The position numbers and the translations under genes are program-made. Positions 8,607-17,502 of a stretch of 33,513 bases of DNA are shown here, one piece after another. The notes beneath the pieces are model-generated. The model made no database searches. It had not been told where the DNA came from and saw nothing but the letters and a program-made list of their open reading frames with translations. This DNA is from Prochlorococcus sp. AG-409-N21 (GTDB taxonomy: Bacteria; Cyanobacteriota; Cyanobacteriia; PCC-6307; Cyanobiaceae): contig QCKK01000013.1 of the NCBI GenBank assembly GCA_003215415.1, positions 1 through 33,513 on the forward strand, in the 5' to 3' direction. Within the stretch, counting starts at the first letter, position 1; the number at the start of each line of letters is the position of its first letter.

Positions 8607-10073
8607 ATGAAAAAGATCGATTTAATGCGTCGCACCAAAATTGTCGCAACAATTGGTCCTTCGACTGAGCAGCCTCAACAAATTGAAGAGCTGATCAAAG
8701 CAGGCGCAACCACGTTCAGATTAAATTTTTCTCATGGAGACCATTGCGAGCACGCCAAAAGGATCAAAACGATTAGAGAAGTTTCAAAAAAGTTAGGTGC
8801 GCATGTCGGTATTCTTCAAGATCTCCAAGGTCCAAAAATAAGATTAGGTCGATTTACCGATGGTCCAATAACACTATCTTCAGGTGATAAGTTTATATTA
8901 ACCTCTAAAAAAGTAAACTGCAATAAAGACATAGCAACAGTTACATATGAAAATCTTTCAAAAGAAGTAAAAAAAGGATGCAGAATTTTATTAGATGATG
9001 GAAGAGTTGAGATGAAGGTATCAGAAGTAAATGAAAAGGATGAGTCACTAATATGTAATGTAGTAGTAGGAGGAGTTTTATCTAATAACAAAGGTGTAAA
9101 TTTTCCAGATGTTGCATTATCTGTGAGAGCTTTAACATTAAAAGACAAGGAAGATCTCAAATTCGGACTTCAACAATCAGTCGATTGGATAGCGCTGAGT
9201 TTTGTTAGAGATCCTTCAGATATGAAGGAAATTAAATCGCTAATTAATGAACATGGCCACGTAACACCAGTAATTGCAAAAATTGAAAAGTTCGAAGCTA
9301 TTGACCAAATAGATGCAATATTGCCTTTATGCGATGGTGTAATGGTGGCGAGAGGTGATCTAGGGGTTGAAATGCCTGCTGAAGAAGTACCTTTATTGCA
9401 AAAAGACTTAATTAAAAAGGCAAATACATTAGGTATTCCAATAATTACAGCAACACAAATGCTGGATTCAATGGCATCAAGTCCAAGGCCAACGAGAGCG
9501 GAGGTCAGCGACGTAGCAAACGCGATATTGGATGGAACTGATGCAGTTATGTTATCCAACGAAACAGCAGTCGGAGACTTTCCAGTAGAAGCTGTTATGA
9601 CTATGGCAACTATTGCTAGAAGAATTGAAAGAGACTACCCAAAACGAAAAATAGAAAGCCATTTAGAAAGTACTATCCCTAATGCTATTAGTGCAGCTGT
9701 TAGTACAATTGCACAACAATTAACAGCAAGTGCAATTATTCCTTTAACTAAAAGTGGAGCGACTGCTCGTAATGTAAGTAAATTTAGACCTGCAACACCA
9801 ATTCTGGCTATTACTAGCGAAGATGAAGTTGCCCGAAGGCTTCAATTGGTGTGGGGAGTTCTACCTCTTGTTATAAAGAATCAAGAAAGCACTACCAAAA
9901 CTTTTGGAAAAGCAATGGACATGGCTAAAAATATTGGTGTACTCAAAACTGGGGACTTAGCAGTGCAAACAGCTGGTACGCTAAGCGGCGTAAGTGGATC
10001 AACAGATCTTATAAAAGTAGGTATAGTTGAAAATAATTCTATTTTAAATTCCAGCAAGGAACTTATACCTTAA
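8607..10073 (+). CDS. pyk: Pyruvate kinase
   Basis: This 488-aa protein converts PEP and ADP to pyruvate and ATP. Visible are the N-terminal RRTKIVATIGPSTEQ, the substrate region TTFRLNFSHGDH, the active-site segment VIAKIEKFEAID with the catalytic Lys, and the metal/PEP motif CDGVMVARGDLGVEMP, followed by ITATQMLDSM. The C-terminal domain is an ordinary alpha/beta regulatory fold and ends near residue 475, with no extra C-terminal PEP-utiliser-like domain of the kind seen in some long (about 590-aa) bacterial enzymes. Start at 8607 is chosen. An in-frame ATG at 8625 would also keep the whole domain. Confidence 0.97.
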   Translation: MKKIDLMRRTKIVATIGPSTEQPQQIEELIKAGATTFRLNFSHGDHCEHAKRIKTIREVSKKLGAHVGILQDLQGPKIRLGRFTDGPITLSSGDKFILTSKKVNCNKDIATVTYENLSKEVKKGCRILLDDGRVEMKVSEVNEKDESLICNVVVGGVLSNNKGVNFPDVALSVRALTLKDKEDLKFGLQQSVDWIALSFVRDPSDMKEIKSLINEHGHVTPVIAKIEKFEAIDQIDAILPLCDGVMVARGDLGVEMPAEEVPLLQKDLIKKANTLGIPIITATQMLDSMASSPRPTRAEVSDVANAILDGTDAVMLSNETAVGDFPVEAVMTMATIARRIERDYPKRKIESHLESTIPNAISAAVSTIAQQLTASAIIPLTKSGATARNVSKFRPATPILAITSEDEVARRLQLVWGVLPLVIKNQESTTKTFGKAMDMAKNIGVLKTGDLAVQTAGTLSGVSGSTDLIKVGIVENNSILNSSKELIP

Positions 10074-10079
10074 TTTAAA

Positions 10080-11309
10080 ATGTCTAAGAAAATCCCACTT
10101 ATCGAAACAGTGGGAATGGCTGTTTCAACATTAAAGTCAAACAGGTTAAGAAGTCTTCTAACCATGCTAGGCATTGTGATTGGGAATAGCTCAGTAATTA
10201 CACTTGTAGGAGTAGGTAGAGGTGCACAAAATCTTGCTGAGAATCAATTAAGTAATCTTGGAGCAAATGTATTATTTGTTGTGCCTGGCAATAATGACAC
10301 CAGGCGAAGGGGAGTAGCATTCCCTAAGACCTTAGTAATTGAAGATGCGAAAGCAATAGAAGAACAAGTACCTTCTATAAAAAAAGTAGCGCCACAAATC
10401 ACTTCAAGTGAGGTTGTTCAAGCAGGAGCACGTACAACAACCAGTTCAATCTCAGGAATCACACCGCAATTTCTAGGTGTTCGTAGTTACGAAATAGCCA
10501 AAGGAAGATTCATCATGGCGGCAGATGAAAGAGCAGCAAGGAATGTAGTGGTGATTGGACCCGACTTAAGTAAAAAGTTATTTCCAAGCACTGAAAGTAT
10601 TGGCAAGAAGTTAAGAATTAAAGATCAGTCATTTCAAATTATAGGAGTCATGGCTCCTAAAGGAGCAGTATTTGGCAACAATCAAGATGAAAATGCTTAC
10701 ATACCATTATCAACAATGGTTAGTAAGATTACTGGAAGAGATCCAACTTACGGAATAAGCCTTAGCTTTATTAGTGTTGAAGCGATAAACGAAAAAAATA
10801 CAGGGGCTGCAAAATTTCAGATTACAAACCTACTTCGACAAAGACATAACATCTTAAGGGAAGATGACTTTGCAGTAAGATCCCAAAAAGATGCCTTAAA
10901 GATAGTTACAACAATTACAGGTGGATTAACCCTCATGCTTGCTGCAATTGGAGGTATATCTCTTCTTGTAGGAGGAATAGGAATAATGAATATAATGCTT
11001 GTTTCAGTTAATGAAAGAACACAAGAGATTGGACTTCGTAAAGCTTTGGGAGCCAGAAGCTCTGATGTGTTAATACAGTTCCTAATAGAGTCTCTTATAC
11101 TTGCATGTTTTGGTGGCTTAATAGGAACTAGTGTAGGAATAGGTACAGTTGCAGCTATAGCCAGCTTGACACCCTTGCCAGCAACTATAGGTGTTAGAAC
11201 AATACTAATTACTGTAAGTCTATCGGGAACAATTGGCTTATTCTTTGGTGTAGTACCAGCAAAAAGAGCAGCCAAGTTAGACCCAATTGTTGCCCTTAGA
11301 AGTCTCTAA
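10080..11309 (+). CDS. MacB/FtsX-type ABC transporter permease
   Basis: This 409-aa protein has the MacB topology: one N-terminal helix (about 22-45, after the conserved LKSNRLRSLLTMLGIVIGN), a large extracytoplasmic domain (about 46-275), and three C-terminal helices. It contains the FtsX core GGIGIMNIMLVSVNERTQEIGLRKALGA. Family members work with a separate ATPase in mechanotransmission or export of lipids or peptides. No matching ATPase is adjacent, so the partner must be elsewhere. It starts 6 bp after pyk and probably shares its mRNA. Confidence 0.93.
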   Translation: MSKKIPLIETVGMAVSTLKSNRLRSLLTMLGIVIGNSSVITLVGVGRGAQNLAENQLSNLGANVLFVVPGNNDTRRRGVAFPKTLVIEDAKAIEEQVPSIKKVAPQITSSEVVQAGARTTTSSISGITPQFLGVRSYEIAKGRFIMAADERAARNVVVIGPDLSKKLFPSTESIGKKLRIKDQSFQIIGVMAPKGAVFGNNQDENAYIPLSTMVSKITGRDPTYGISLSFISVEAINEKNTGAAKFQITNLLRQRHNILREDDFAVRSQKDALKIVTTITGGLTLMLAAIGGISLLVGGIGIMNIMLVSVNERTQEIGLRKALGARSSDVLIQFLIESLILACFGGLIGTSVGIGTVAAIASLTPLPATIGVRTILITVSLSGTIGLFFGVVPAKRAAKLDPIVALRSL

Positions 11310-11491
11310 GATTGCAAGTAAAAGTTTGTCTTAAATCTACTTGTGCTTTCAGTTAGCAAAACCTTGTTACAAGCCTACAAAGGCGAAAGATATTGGCCCA
11401 AGAAAAATGTCTAGGTAAGTCTACAAATTCAGGATAAAGTCCACATATTAATCATCTATTCAATTAGAGTGTCGTAAATATCGAACACCAG

Positions 11492-13405
11492 ATGAATCAG
11501 CGCTGGCGCCTATTAGCACTTTGGCTATTGCCGCTTGGAATGGCATTACTCCTTGGATGGCAAATATTAGGAGTAAACCAATCAAGTAGAATTGAGTCAA
11601 ATGAGACACCTGTTACTGCAAGAAATACTGCGGTAGCACGAATGAGTTATGGCCGATTCCTTGATTACATCGAAGCAGGAAGAGTAACTGCTGTAGACAT
11701 ATATGACGGTGGTCGCAATGCAGTAGTTGAAGCCGTAGATCCTGATTTGGACAACAGAGTTCAAAGGATGAGAGTTGATCTTCCAGGTCTTGCACCAGAA
11801 CTTATAAACACCTTAAAAAATGAGGGAATAAGTTTTGATATTCACCAACCTCGCACTGCACCCCCAGCTGCCGGAATACTTGGCAATCTGCTATTTCCAA
11901 TACTGCTTATAGGTGGATTAATTCTATTAGCAAGACGTTCAAACTCTATGCCTGGAGGACCAGGTCAGGCAATGCAGTTTGGTAAAACGAAGGCAAGGTT
12001 CGCCATGGAAGCAGAAACAGGGGTCAAATTTGATGATGTCGCTGGCATAAATGAAGCCAAGCAAGACCTCGAAGAAGTAGTGACCTTTCTAAAAACACCT
12101 GAAAAATTCACTTCAGTAGGTGCACAAATTCCAAAAGGTGTACTTCTAATAGGTCCACCTGGCACAGGTAAAACACTTTTAGCTAAAGCAATTGCAGGAG
12201 AAGCCGGCGTTCCTTTTTTCTCTCTCTCAGGATCAGAATTTGTTGAAATGTTTGTTGGTGTAGGTGCAAGTAGAGTTAGAGATCTATTTAAAAGAGCCAA
12301 AGAAAATAGCCCCTGTCTTATATTTATTGATGAAATTGATGCTGTAGGAAGACAGCGCGGTGCAGGAATAGGAGGAGGTAATGACGAGAGAGAACAAACA
12401 CTTAACCAACTATTGACTGAGATGGATGGGTTTGAAGGTAATAGTGGAATTATTATTATTGCTGCTACAAATAGACCTGATGTGCTCGACTCAGCATTAA
12501 TGCGACCGGGTAGATTTGATCGGCAGGTTTCCGTAGATGCTCCAGACATAAAAGGAAGATTATCGATACTCGAAGTACATTCAAGAAATAAGAAATTAGA
12601 TAAATCACTTTCATTAGATTCCATAGCGAGAAGGACACCTGGGTTTACTGGTGCTGATCTCGCAAATCTTTTAAATGAAGCAGCAATTCTTACTGCTAGA
12701 AGAAGAAAAGAATCAATAGGAATTACTGAAATAGATGATGCCGTTGACAGAATAATCGCAGGAATGGAAGGACAACCTCTTACAGATGGTAGAAGCAAAA
12801 GGTTAATTGCATATCATGAGGTTGGGCATGCATTAATCGGAACTCTTGTAAAAGCTCATGACCCAGTCCAAAAGGTAACTCTTATTCCTCGTGGTCAAGC
12901 AAAAGGATTAACTTGGTTCTCTCCGGATGATGATCAAACATTAATTAGCAGGGCTCAATTAAAAGCAAGAATAATGGGAGCACTAGGTGGCAGAGCAGCT
13001 GAGGATGTTGTTTTTGGAAGAGCCGAAGTTACTACTGGAGCAGGAGGTGACATACAACAAGTTGCATCAATGGCTAGGCAAATGGTTACAAGATTTGGGA
13101 TGAGTGATCTTGGTCCTGTATCACTTGAAGGAGGTAATCAAGAAGTATTTCTAGGAAGAGATTTAATGACAAGAAGTGATGTTTCGGATGCAATAGCAAA
13201 AAGAATAGATGAGCAAATAAGAGATATGGTAAAGAGGTGTTATCAAGAAACATTTAATATTGTTAAAGATAATAGAGAAGCAATGGATAGGCTCGTAGAT
13301 ATACTTATTGAAAAAGAGACATTAGATGGAGAAGAATTTAGCTCAGTTTTATCTGAATTCACTGCAATACCAGAAAAAGAAAGGACCACCTCTCTTTTGA
13401 ATTAA
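11492..13405 (+). CDS. ftsH: ATP-dependent zinc metalloprotease FtsH
   Basis: This 637-aa membrane protease degrades damaged membrane proteins. In cyanobacteria FtsH complexes remove photodamaged D1 in photosystem II repair. An N-terminal helix (about 6-26) and a second helix (about 128-146) flank a lumenal/periplasmic domain. The AAA module has Walker A GPPGTGKT (221-228), Walker [13 protein letters not shown] and a second region of homology with [20 protein letters not shown]. The zinc site is HEVGH (442-446) with the third ligand D520 in GAGGDIQQ. It is followed by clpP (convergent) and thf1, whose product is known to affect FtsH stability. Which of the several cyanobacterial FtsH paralogues this is cannot be settled here. 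Confidence 0.98.
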   Translation: MNQRWRLLALWLLPLGMALLLGWQILGVNQSSRIESNETPVTARNTAVARMSYGRFLDYIEAGRVTAVDIYDGGRNAVVEAVDPDLDNRVQRMRVDLPGLAPELINTLKNEGISFDIHQPRTAPPAAGILGNLLFPILLIGGLILLARRSNSMPGGPGQAMQFGKTKARFAMEAETGVKFDDVAGINEAKQDLEEVVTFLKTPEKFTSVGAQIPKGVLLIGPPGTGKTLLAKAIAGEAGVPFFSLSGSEFVEMFVGVGASRVRDLFKRAKENSPCLIFIDEIDAVGRQRGAGIGGGNDEREQTLNQLLTEMDGFEGNSGIIIIAATNRPDVLDSALMRPGRFDRQVSVDAPDIKGRLSILEVHSRNKKLDKSLSLDSIARRTPGFTGADLANLLNEAAILTARRRKESIGITEIDDAVDRIIAGMEGQPLTDGRSKRLIAYHEVGHALIGTLVKAHDPVQKVTLIPRGQAKGLTWFSPDDDQTLISRAQLKARIMGALGGRAAEDVVFGRAEVTTGAGGDIQQVASMARQMVTRFGMSDLGPVSLEGGNQEVFLGRDLMTRSDVSDAIAKRIDEQIRDMVKRCYQETFNIVKDNREAMDRLVDILIEKETLDGEEFSSVLSEFTAIPEKERTTSLLN

Positions 13406-13435
13406 TATTGTAAATATTTTTGTATTCAATAAGAA

Positions 13436-14035
13436 TTAATTAACTGAACGTACAGGTCTCTTATCAAGAACGCTGTCGATCAATCCATATTCGACTGCCT
13501 CTGAAGGTGACATAAAAAAGTCTCTATCTGTATCCTCTTGTATTCTGTCCAATGGCTGTCCAGTGCGGTCAGCTAATTCGTTATTAAGACGATCTTTTAA
13601 ATAAAGAATTTCATCTGCTTGAATCCTGATGTCACTAGCTTGCCCCCTTGCTCCTCCAAGTGGTTGATGAATCATTATCCGTGAATGTTGAAGACTGCTT
13701 CTTTTTCCCTTAGTTCCTGCAGCCAATAGGAAAGCTCCCATACTTGCTGCCAAGCCAACACAAACAGTATGAACGTCAGGCTTAACATGTTGCATCGTGT
13801 CAAAAATTCCTAGACCGTCATAAACCGACCCACCAGGAGAATTTATATAAAGGTAAATATCTTTTTCCGGATCGTCAGCCTCAAGAAAAAGTAACTGAGC
13901 AACGATTCTATTAGCAGAATCGTTGCTCACTGGTTCACCCAGAAAAATAATCCTCTCCCTAAGGAGCCTGGAATAAATATCAAAGGCTCTTTCACCTCTT
14001 CCGGATTCCTCAATAACAATAGGGATCATTTTCAC
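13436..14035 (-). CDS. clpP: ATP-dependent Clp protease proteolytic subunit ClpP
   Basis: This 199-aa serine peptidase has an intact catalytic triad at the expected spacing: S98 in [15 protein letters not shown]123 in [11 protein letters not shown] and D172 in DTDRDFFMS. It is therefore an active ClpP and not the inactive ClpR. Cyanobacteria have several ClpP paralogues. It is not followed by clpX or clpR here, which would fit a ClpP1-like monocistronic copy (inference). It converges with ftsH and is divergent from thf1, with 61 bp between the divergent starts. clpS lies 1.1 kb away. Confidence 0.97.
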   Translation of the reverse strand: MKMIPIVIEESGRGERAFDIYSRLLRERIIFLGEPVSNDSANRIVAQLLFLEADDPEKDIYLYINSPGGSVYDGLGIFDTMQHVKPDVHTVCVGLAASMGAFLLAAGTKGKRSSLQHSRIMIHQPLGGARGQASDIRIQADEILYLKDRLNNELADRTGQPLDRIQEDTDRDFFMSPSEAVEYGLIDSVLDKRPVRSVN

Positions 14036-14096
14036 AGATCGGTTTCCACGATCTTAACGGGATATTCACTGGGGCTATGGTCATGAGAGCTTGAAT

Positions 14097-14828
14097 ATGG
14101 CCAAACAATTGAGTCAAAGACAGAACATTGCCGAAAGCAAGAAGGCTTTCCATCAAATATTCCCCTACGTGATACCCCCTTTGTACAGGAGAATTGCTGA
14201 CGAATTGCTTGTAGAACTTCATTTACTTAAACGCCATCAAAGCTTCAAGGTAGACACTCTCTTTGTTGTAGGACTAGTTAAGGCTTTCGAGACTTTCACA
14301 AGTGGATACAAACCAACTGATCATGTCAAACTCTTGTTTGACGCAATCTGCAGAAGTACAGGGTTTGACTCATCCACTATTTTAATTCAAGGAAATACTG
14401 CAATTCAAGACCTGAAAAAGCACAGTATTAATGAAGTAAAGGAATGGTTAGAAAAAGGAGATTTGAATACATCACAGACCATAAAAGATGTCTTTCAGAC
14501 AATACAAGGAAATAGGCTCGTATATTCAAGATTGCAGGCGATAGGCCTACATGTTGCTTTAGGACTCTTGAAAGACAGTCAAAAAGATGAATCAGAACTA
14601 AAAACTGATATAACAGATTTGATTTCCCAGAAGATTGGTATACCAGTCGAAAGAGCAAAAAAAGATATTGATATTTATAAAGCAAGTATTGAGAAGATGT
14701 CTCAGTCAATAGAACTTATGAAAGAAATAAAAGAATCACAACGAAAAAAACGAGCAAAAAAAGATCAAGAAGATAATACTGGCATTAAAAATGCTGATGT
14801 GTCAGTTTCCGAAGAAGAAGCCGAATGA
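14097..14828 (+). CDS. thf1: Thylakoid-formation / PSII-biogenesis protein Thf1 (Psb29)
   Basis: I start this 243-aa protein at the ATG at 14097, two codons after a TTG. The N-terminal AESKKAFHQIFPYVIPPLYRRIADELLVELHLL and SFKVDTLFVVGLVKAFETFTSGY are characteristic of Thf1/Psb29, an all-helical protein needed for PSII accumulation that supports FtsH complexes in plants and cyanobacteria. The last ~50 residues form a highly charged, probably coiled-coil tail rich in Lys and Glu (about 190-243). Its placement beside ftsH and clpP fits a joint role in thylakoid protein turnover. Confidence 0.95.
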   Translation: MAKQLSQRQNIAESKKAFHQIFPYVIPPLYRRIADELLVELHLLKRHQSFKVDTLFVVGLVKAFETFTSGYKPTDHVKLLFDAICRSTGFDSSTILIQGNTAIQDLKKHSINEVKEWLEKGDLNTSQTIKDVFQTIQGNRLVYSRLQAIGLHVALGLLKDSQKDESELKTDITDLISQKIGIPVERAKKDIDIYKASIEKMSQSIELMKEIKESQRKKRAKKDQEDNTGIKNADVSVSEEEAE

Positions 14829-14844
14829 TAAATCTTTATTTATC
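14827..14844. terminator. Hairpin spanning convergent stops of thf1 and a small membrane protein
   Basis: GATAAAT and ATTTATC form a perfect 7-bp inverted repeat with a CTTT loop. It covers the end of thf1 and the end of the opposing gene. The stem is AT-only apart from the outer pair, so it would be a weak bidirectional terminator. The function is inferred from its position. Confidence 0.4.
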
Positions 14845-15072
14845 CAAACCTTTTCTCCTTTTTTTATCTCGTCCCTCAACAACTGATAGATATACAACTG
14901 ATATGCTTACGAAAATCAAAAGCACTGCAGCCGTTATTACAAGAAGTTGACTTAACTGGAGCGAAGCAAAAGAGTCAGCCACCTCAGAAATTAATGGAAC
15001 CGTCACCATTCCTGCCCCAAACCACCATGGCAATTGAGAAGCTGAATACTGCTGCAAGCGATGCCCATGCAA
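14836..15072 (-). CDS. Small two-helix membrane protein, unknown function
   Basis: This 78-aa protein has hydrophobic stretches at about 14-30 and 37-63 and a strongly basic C-terminus ([13 protein letters not shown]), suggesting a cytoplasmic tail. I do not recognise a named family. It is kept as a real gene because it fills the gap between thf1 and clpS without overlapping either of them appreciably and has membrane-protein composition. It reads towards thf1 and away from clpS. Confidence 0.65.
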   Translation of the reverse strand: MHGHRLQQYSASQLPWWFGAGMVTVPLISEVADSFASLQLSQLLVITAAVLLIFVSISVVYLSVVEGRDKKRRKGLDK

Positions 15073-15160
15073 ATGTGAAAAGCATTTCCTTGTCCTGTTA
15101 TTTAGATAATAGCGAGCCTATAGGCTCAACCAAGGTTACACGTCACCGAATTAATCAATC

Positions 15161-15457
15161 ATGACGTCACCATCTACAGGTAAAGGACTTCTTCTTGAAA
15201 AGACTAAGGTTTCTAAGCGTTATCCAGAAGCACGAGTAATTGTTTTAAACGACGATTTCAACACCTATGAGCACGTCGTTAAATGCCTGACAAAGATAAT
15301 TCCTGGCATGAACGAAGAGAAAGCCTGGAAGCTGGCGAGGAGAATAGATACAGAGGGATATGCAATTGTATGGTGTGGGCCTCTAGAACAAGCCGAGCTG
15401 TACCACCAACAACTTTTATCGGAAGGATTGACAATGGCCCCAATAGAAAGAACCTGA
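15161..15457 (+). CDS. clpS: ATP-dependent Clp protease adaptor ClpS
   Basis: This 98-aa protein has the ClpS fold. The segment YPEARVIVLNDDFNTYEHVVKCL contains the N-degron-pocket residues (the NDD...T motif), followed by the GMNEEKAWKLARRIDTEGYAIVW helix and strand. ClpS delivers N-end-rule substrates to the Clp protease. Cyanobacteria have ClpS1 and a divergent ClpS2, and I cannot assign which. The first ~18 residues are a variable N-terminal extension. It sits 89 bp from the divergent small membrane protein and close to clpP. Confidence 0.94.
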   Translation: MTSPSTGKGLLLEKTKVSKRYPEARVIVLNDDFNTYEHVVKCLTKIIPGMNEEKAWKLARRIDTEGYAIVWCGPLEQAELYHQQLLSEGLTMAPIERT

Positions 15458-15469
15458 TCAAGAACTCAC

Positions 15470-15492
15470 AACCTGAAATTAAAATCAAGGTT
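15470..15492 (+). terminator. Possible terminator after clpS
   Basis: AACCT and AGGTT (with a partly paired GA/TC extension and one bulge) flank an A-rich loop, followed by TTTT. It starts 12 bp after the clpS stop and precedes the end of a convergent gene. The stem is short and imperfect. Confidence 0.3.
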
Positions 15493-15505
15493 TTGCCCAA
15501 TAAGG

Positions 15506-15736
15506 CTATATAGCTGTACTTTTGCGAGTTTGTTTAACAGCAAGGACCTCTTCACAACGAAGACTTCTGGATTTCGATTCAAAAACAAATCGGACTACTC
15601 GACCTGGGCACAACGCCAAACCCCTAACTTCAGTTCCGTAGACAGAAAGATTAATAACGCGCGTATCGGATCCAAAGGATTGCAAGAGAGGGCCAGATAC
15701 CGCCTCCTTCAGTGAATCAACGGACTTGAGCATCAC
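15506..15736 (-). CDS. Conserved small cyanobacterial protein, unknown function
   Basis: This 76-aa soluble protein (two adjacent ATGs at the start) has a compact alpha/beta look: an N-terminal amphipathic helix (about 1-20) followed by strands (TRVINLSVYGTEVRGLALCPGRVVRFVFES). I do not recognise a named domain. Its length, normal composition and position between convergent clpS and the divergent DUF2103-like gene support it as coding. The opposite-strand frame (15530-15715) is less protein-like. Confidence 0.65.
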   Translation of the reverse strand: MMLKSVDSLKEAVSGPLLQSFGSDTRVINLSVYGTEVRGLALCPGRVVRFVFESKSRSLRCEEVLAVKQTRKSTAI

Positions 15737-15805
15737 ACGCTAGACCTTCCTTTTCCTAACTAGCTAAAATATGGTAGTAAGACCACTTAAGAATTAGGTA
15801 GGGTT

Positions 15806-16081
15806 GTGGGAAGAGTGGTAAAAACCCATAGTACGTATATCAAAGGTTTAATACCTTGGCTATCTGCTCTCTCAAAATACAACGATATACAAACGATTAC
15901 GCCCGCTGCAATCAAGAAAGTTAGGGGGAAAAATCATGGTCTAGACATAAGAATATCTACAAGAATCCTTGGCGGATTCAAGGCAATAGCAAGAAAAGGC
16001 ATGACAATGCAAGAAGTATTTATTATCACTAAACTAGATAAAAAAGAATTAGAAATTAAAATAAGGGAAACCAAGCCCTAG
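15806..16081 (+). CDS. DUF2103-like protein
   Basis: This 91-aa protein starts with GTG. The segment THSTYIKGLIPWLSALSK, then TITPAAIKKVRGKNHGLDIRI and GGFKAIARKGMTMQEVFIIT, resembles the cyanobacterial DUF2103 family as I remember it (HSTHI.GLIP.L, TITPG.I.RVRG, GFK.IARKG.S.QEVF.IT). It is a small basic protein and DUF2103 has been described as possibly metal-binding, without a known activity. It is divergent from the 76-aa gene and directly precedes the helix-turn-helix gene at 16133. Confidence 0.7.
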   Translation: MGRVVKTHSTYIKGLIPWLSALSKYNDIQTITPAAIKKVRGKNHGLDIRISTRILGGFKAIARKGMTMQEVFIITKLDKKELEIKIRETKP

Positions 16082-16132
16082 AACAATTAGAAACAAACAG
16101 GTTGATTGGAAAGTTTGACTAGTGCGCTAAAA

Positions 16133-16405
16133 ATGGATAAAAGTAAAATCTCAATGAAATCGACAAGGTGGCACAATGCAAAAGAAGCCAGTAGGGAACT
16201 AGGAATCAAAGAAGAAACACTCAAGCAAATGCGCGAACAAGGAACTCTCACACCCGGTAGACACTGGAAAAGTATATGCGGAGAGACTAAATCAATTAAA
16301 AGAAGTAGTGGGTTGCCATGGGCCCCGGAGGTTGTGTTCAACGTTGAATTATGTAGATCTGACAATCTAAAATTAATTGCATACAAACATAAAGACATCG
16401 CCTAG
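16133..16405 (+). CDS. Small helix-turn-helix protein (excisionase/MerR-like), paralogue of 24264 gene
   Basis: I take the ATG at 16133 (90 aa). A frame extension to a TTG at 16106 is possible. The core RWHNAKEASRELGIKEETLK followed by MREQGTLTPGRHW reads as a winged or simple helix-turn-helix of the type found in excisionases. The same pattern (RW-x3-E-ASRELG-x5-LK-x2-R-x2-G-x-L-x2-G-x-HW) recurs in the protein at 24264. The C-terminal part (VVFNVELCR) aligns with ICYQVEECK in the other. DNA binding is likely. The target is unknown and no integrase is nearby. An element-associated regulator or directionality factor is a reasonable inference. Confidence 0.72.
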   Translation: MDKSKISMKSTRWHNAKEASRELGIKEETLKQMREQGTLTPGRHWKSICGETKSIKRSSGLPWAPEVVFNVELCRSDNLKLIAYKHKDIA

Positions 16406-16527
16406 TCTTATAAAACAATCCTGCAACTAGCAATAGCAGAGAGCTTTTTACCTTACCAATCGTTAACAGAAATAATGCCAGATTATAAGCCAACTGCTAG
16501 AAATAGATCATATAAATATTTACTCAA

Positions 16528-16746
16528 ATGCTTGGTAATTTTACTCAATTTGCCACTGAGCCTTGGATACCATCCGATAATTTGCTTTATCTACTACTAG
16601 TGGTAGGTGCTCTACTAACAGCAGGCGTAGTTGTAATGGTATTCAGCTTATATGTCGACGAATACTGGAAGGACGAAGAATTCAGGTTGGATTTAAGATT
16701 TGGCAGTAAGAGGAATGGGAATCCTGGTAAAGCGACGAAGGTTTAA
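16528..16746 (+). CDS. Small single-helix membrane protein, unknown function
   Basis: This 72-aa protein has one clear membrane helix (about 18-44, DNLLYLLLVVGALLTAGVVV and onward) followed by an acidic then basic tail (YVDEYWKDEEFRLDLRFGSKRNG). It resembles photosystem-associated small proteins in size and layout, but I do not recognise it as a named Psb, Psa or Pet subunit. Its stop codon overlaps that of the convergent gene at 16743. It is probably a real Prochlorococcus/Synechococcus orphan gene. Confidence 0.65.
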   Translation: MLGNFTQFATEPWIPSDNLLYLLLVVGALLTAGVVVMVFSLYVDEYWKDEEFRLDLRFGSKRNGNPGKATKV

Positions 16747-16988
16747 TAATGAAATCGTTTAATTACATGGGATATTTGATCAGATGACTTCTGTTCAAAT
16801 AAAATCCATTGCCTTGTTTCAATATCATGGTCGCAACCATGAGAAATATTGGACGATTCATATTCATTTAAGAGAAAGTGACAAGCTTGATCCGCCTCAA
16901 AGGCAGATCTAAAATTAATGCTGTAAATTAAAATAGAATAAGAAAATAATGCAAGTATTATCATTCCAATAGCAAAGCGCATGATCAA
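16743..16988 (-). CDS. Small protein with N-terminal membrane anchor, two cysteines
   Basis: This 81-aa protein has an N-terminal hydrophobic segment (about 3-24) that could be a signal anchor, then a polar domain with EADQACHFLLNEYES and ISHGCDHDIETRQW. The two Cys residues (36 and 52 approximately) in an exported domain could form a disulphide. No family is recognised. It is convergent with the 72-aa membrane protein and overlaps it by 4 bp. Confidence 0.6.
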   Translation of the reverse strand: MIMRFAIGMIILALFSYSILIYSINFRSAFEADQACHFLLNEYESSNISHGCDHDIETRQWILFEQKSSDQISHVIKRFHY

Positions 16989-17052
16989 TTCTGTCCTACA
17001 AATAGTTTAAATAAAATTCAAGAGCTAGGTTCCCATTATAGTGGGAGATATA

Positions 17053-17322
17053 TTAAATTTCAAATTCAGATTCGAAAAGAGCAATATGCGTTTTATATGC
17101 CGCCAATGCTGACTGCGTTTCTTCATTATACCCAGTATTTTTGTAACCGTCAAAGAGAAGGAGAAAAGCAGTCTTTGCAGGCTCAAAGCCCTGAATATAT
17201 TCACCTTGAAGCTCCTCATCCTCAATATCAAAAATCTTTGCAGTTATTAGCTCAATTTGCTTCTGAATCATGGAAATCTCCTTTTCCATTTCAGGGCTAA
17301 GCTTTCTCCGTCGTTTGGCCAT
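17053..17322 (-). CDS. Conserved-looking small soluble protein, unknown function
   Basis: This 89-aa protein has a basic start (MAKRRRKLSPEMEKEI), a helix that could form a coiled coil (about 10-45), and the sequence QGEYIQGFEPAKTAFLLLFDGYKNTGY. Composition is good and the frame is much more protein-like than the overlapping plus-strand frame at 17097. No named family is recognised. It shares a 180-bp divergent upstream region with the gene at 17503. Confidence 0.65.
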   Translation of the reverse strand: MAKRRRKLSPEMEKEISMIQKQIELITAKIFDIEDEELQGEYIQGFEPAKTAFLLLFDGYKNTGYNEETQSALAAYKTHIALFESEFEI

Positions 17323-17357
17323 TAATTTATTGAGGATAATTTAGATTAACTCTAGTA

Positions 17358-17373
17358 GGTTAAAATGTTAACC
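17358..17373. promoter_or_regulatory. GGTTAA/TTAACC inverted repeat in a divergent promoter region
   Basis: GGTTAA-AATG-TTAACC is a perfect 6-bp inverted repeat in the 180-bp region between divergent genes at 17322 and 17503. A related palindrome, TGGTTAACCA, occurs at 23961. This could be an operator or a short hairpin. There is no direct evidence of function. Confidence 0.3.
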
Positions 17374-17502
17374 CCCAAGATTAATATTATTATTTTAAGT
17401 CTACTTTATTTTGACCCTGGCTATAAGATTTTCATTACCTCACCGTAGCGTAAAAGTATATAGATGATACAATAGAAATCACAAGGTAATATTAACTCTA
17501 CT

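Noticed and set aside
10817-11275. Minus-strand open frame of 152 aa
   Set aside because: Antisense shadow of the MacB-type permease, with no domain sense.
11965-12798. Minus-strand open frame of 277 aa
   Set aside because: Lies antisense inside ftsH, which has complete motifs. Serine/leucine/isoleucine-rich composition is the typical shadow of a coding strand.
17097-17300. Plus-strand frame of 67 aa
   Set aside because: Opposes the better-composed 89-aa minus-strand gene at 17053. It is rich in Gln/Pro/Phe with no domain logic.
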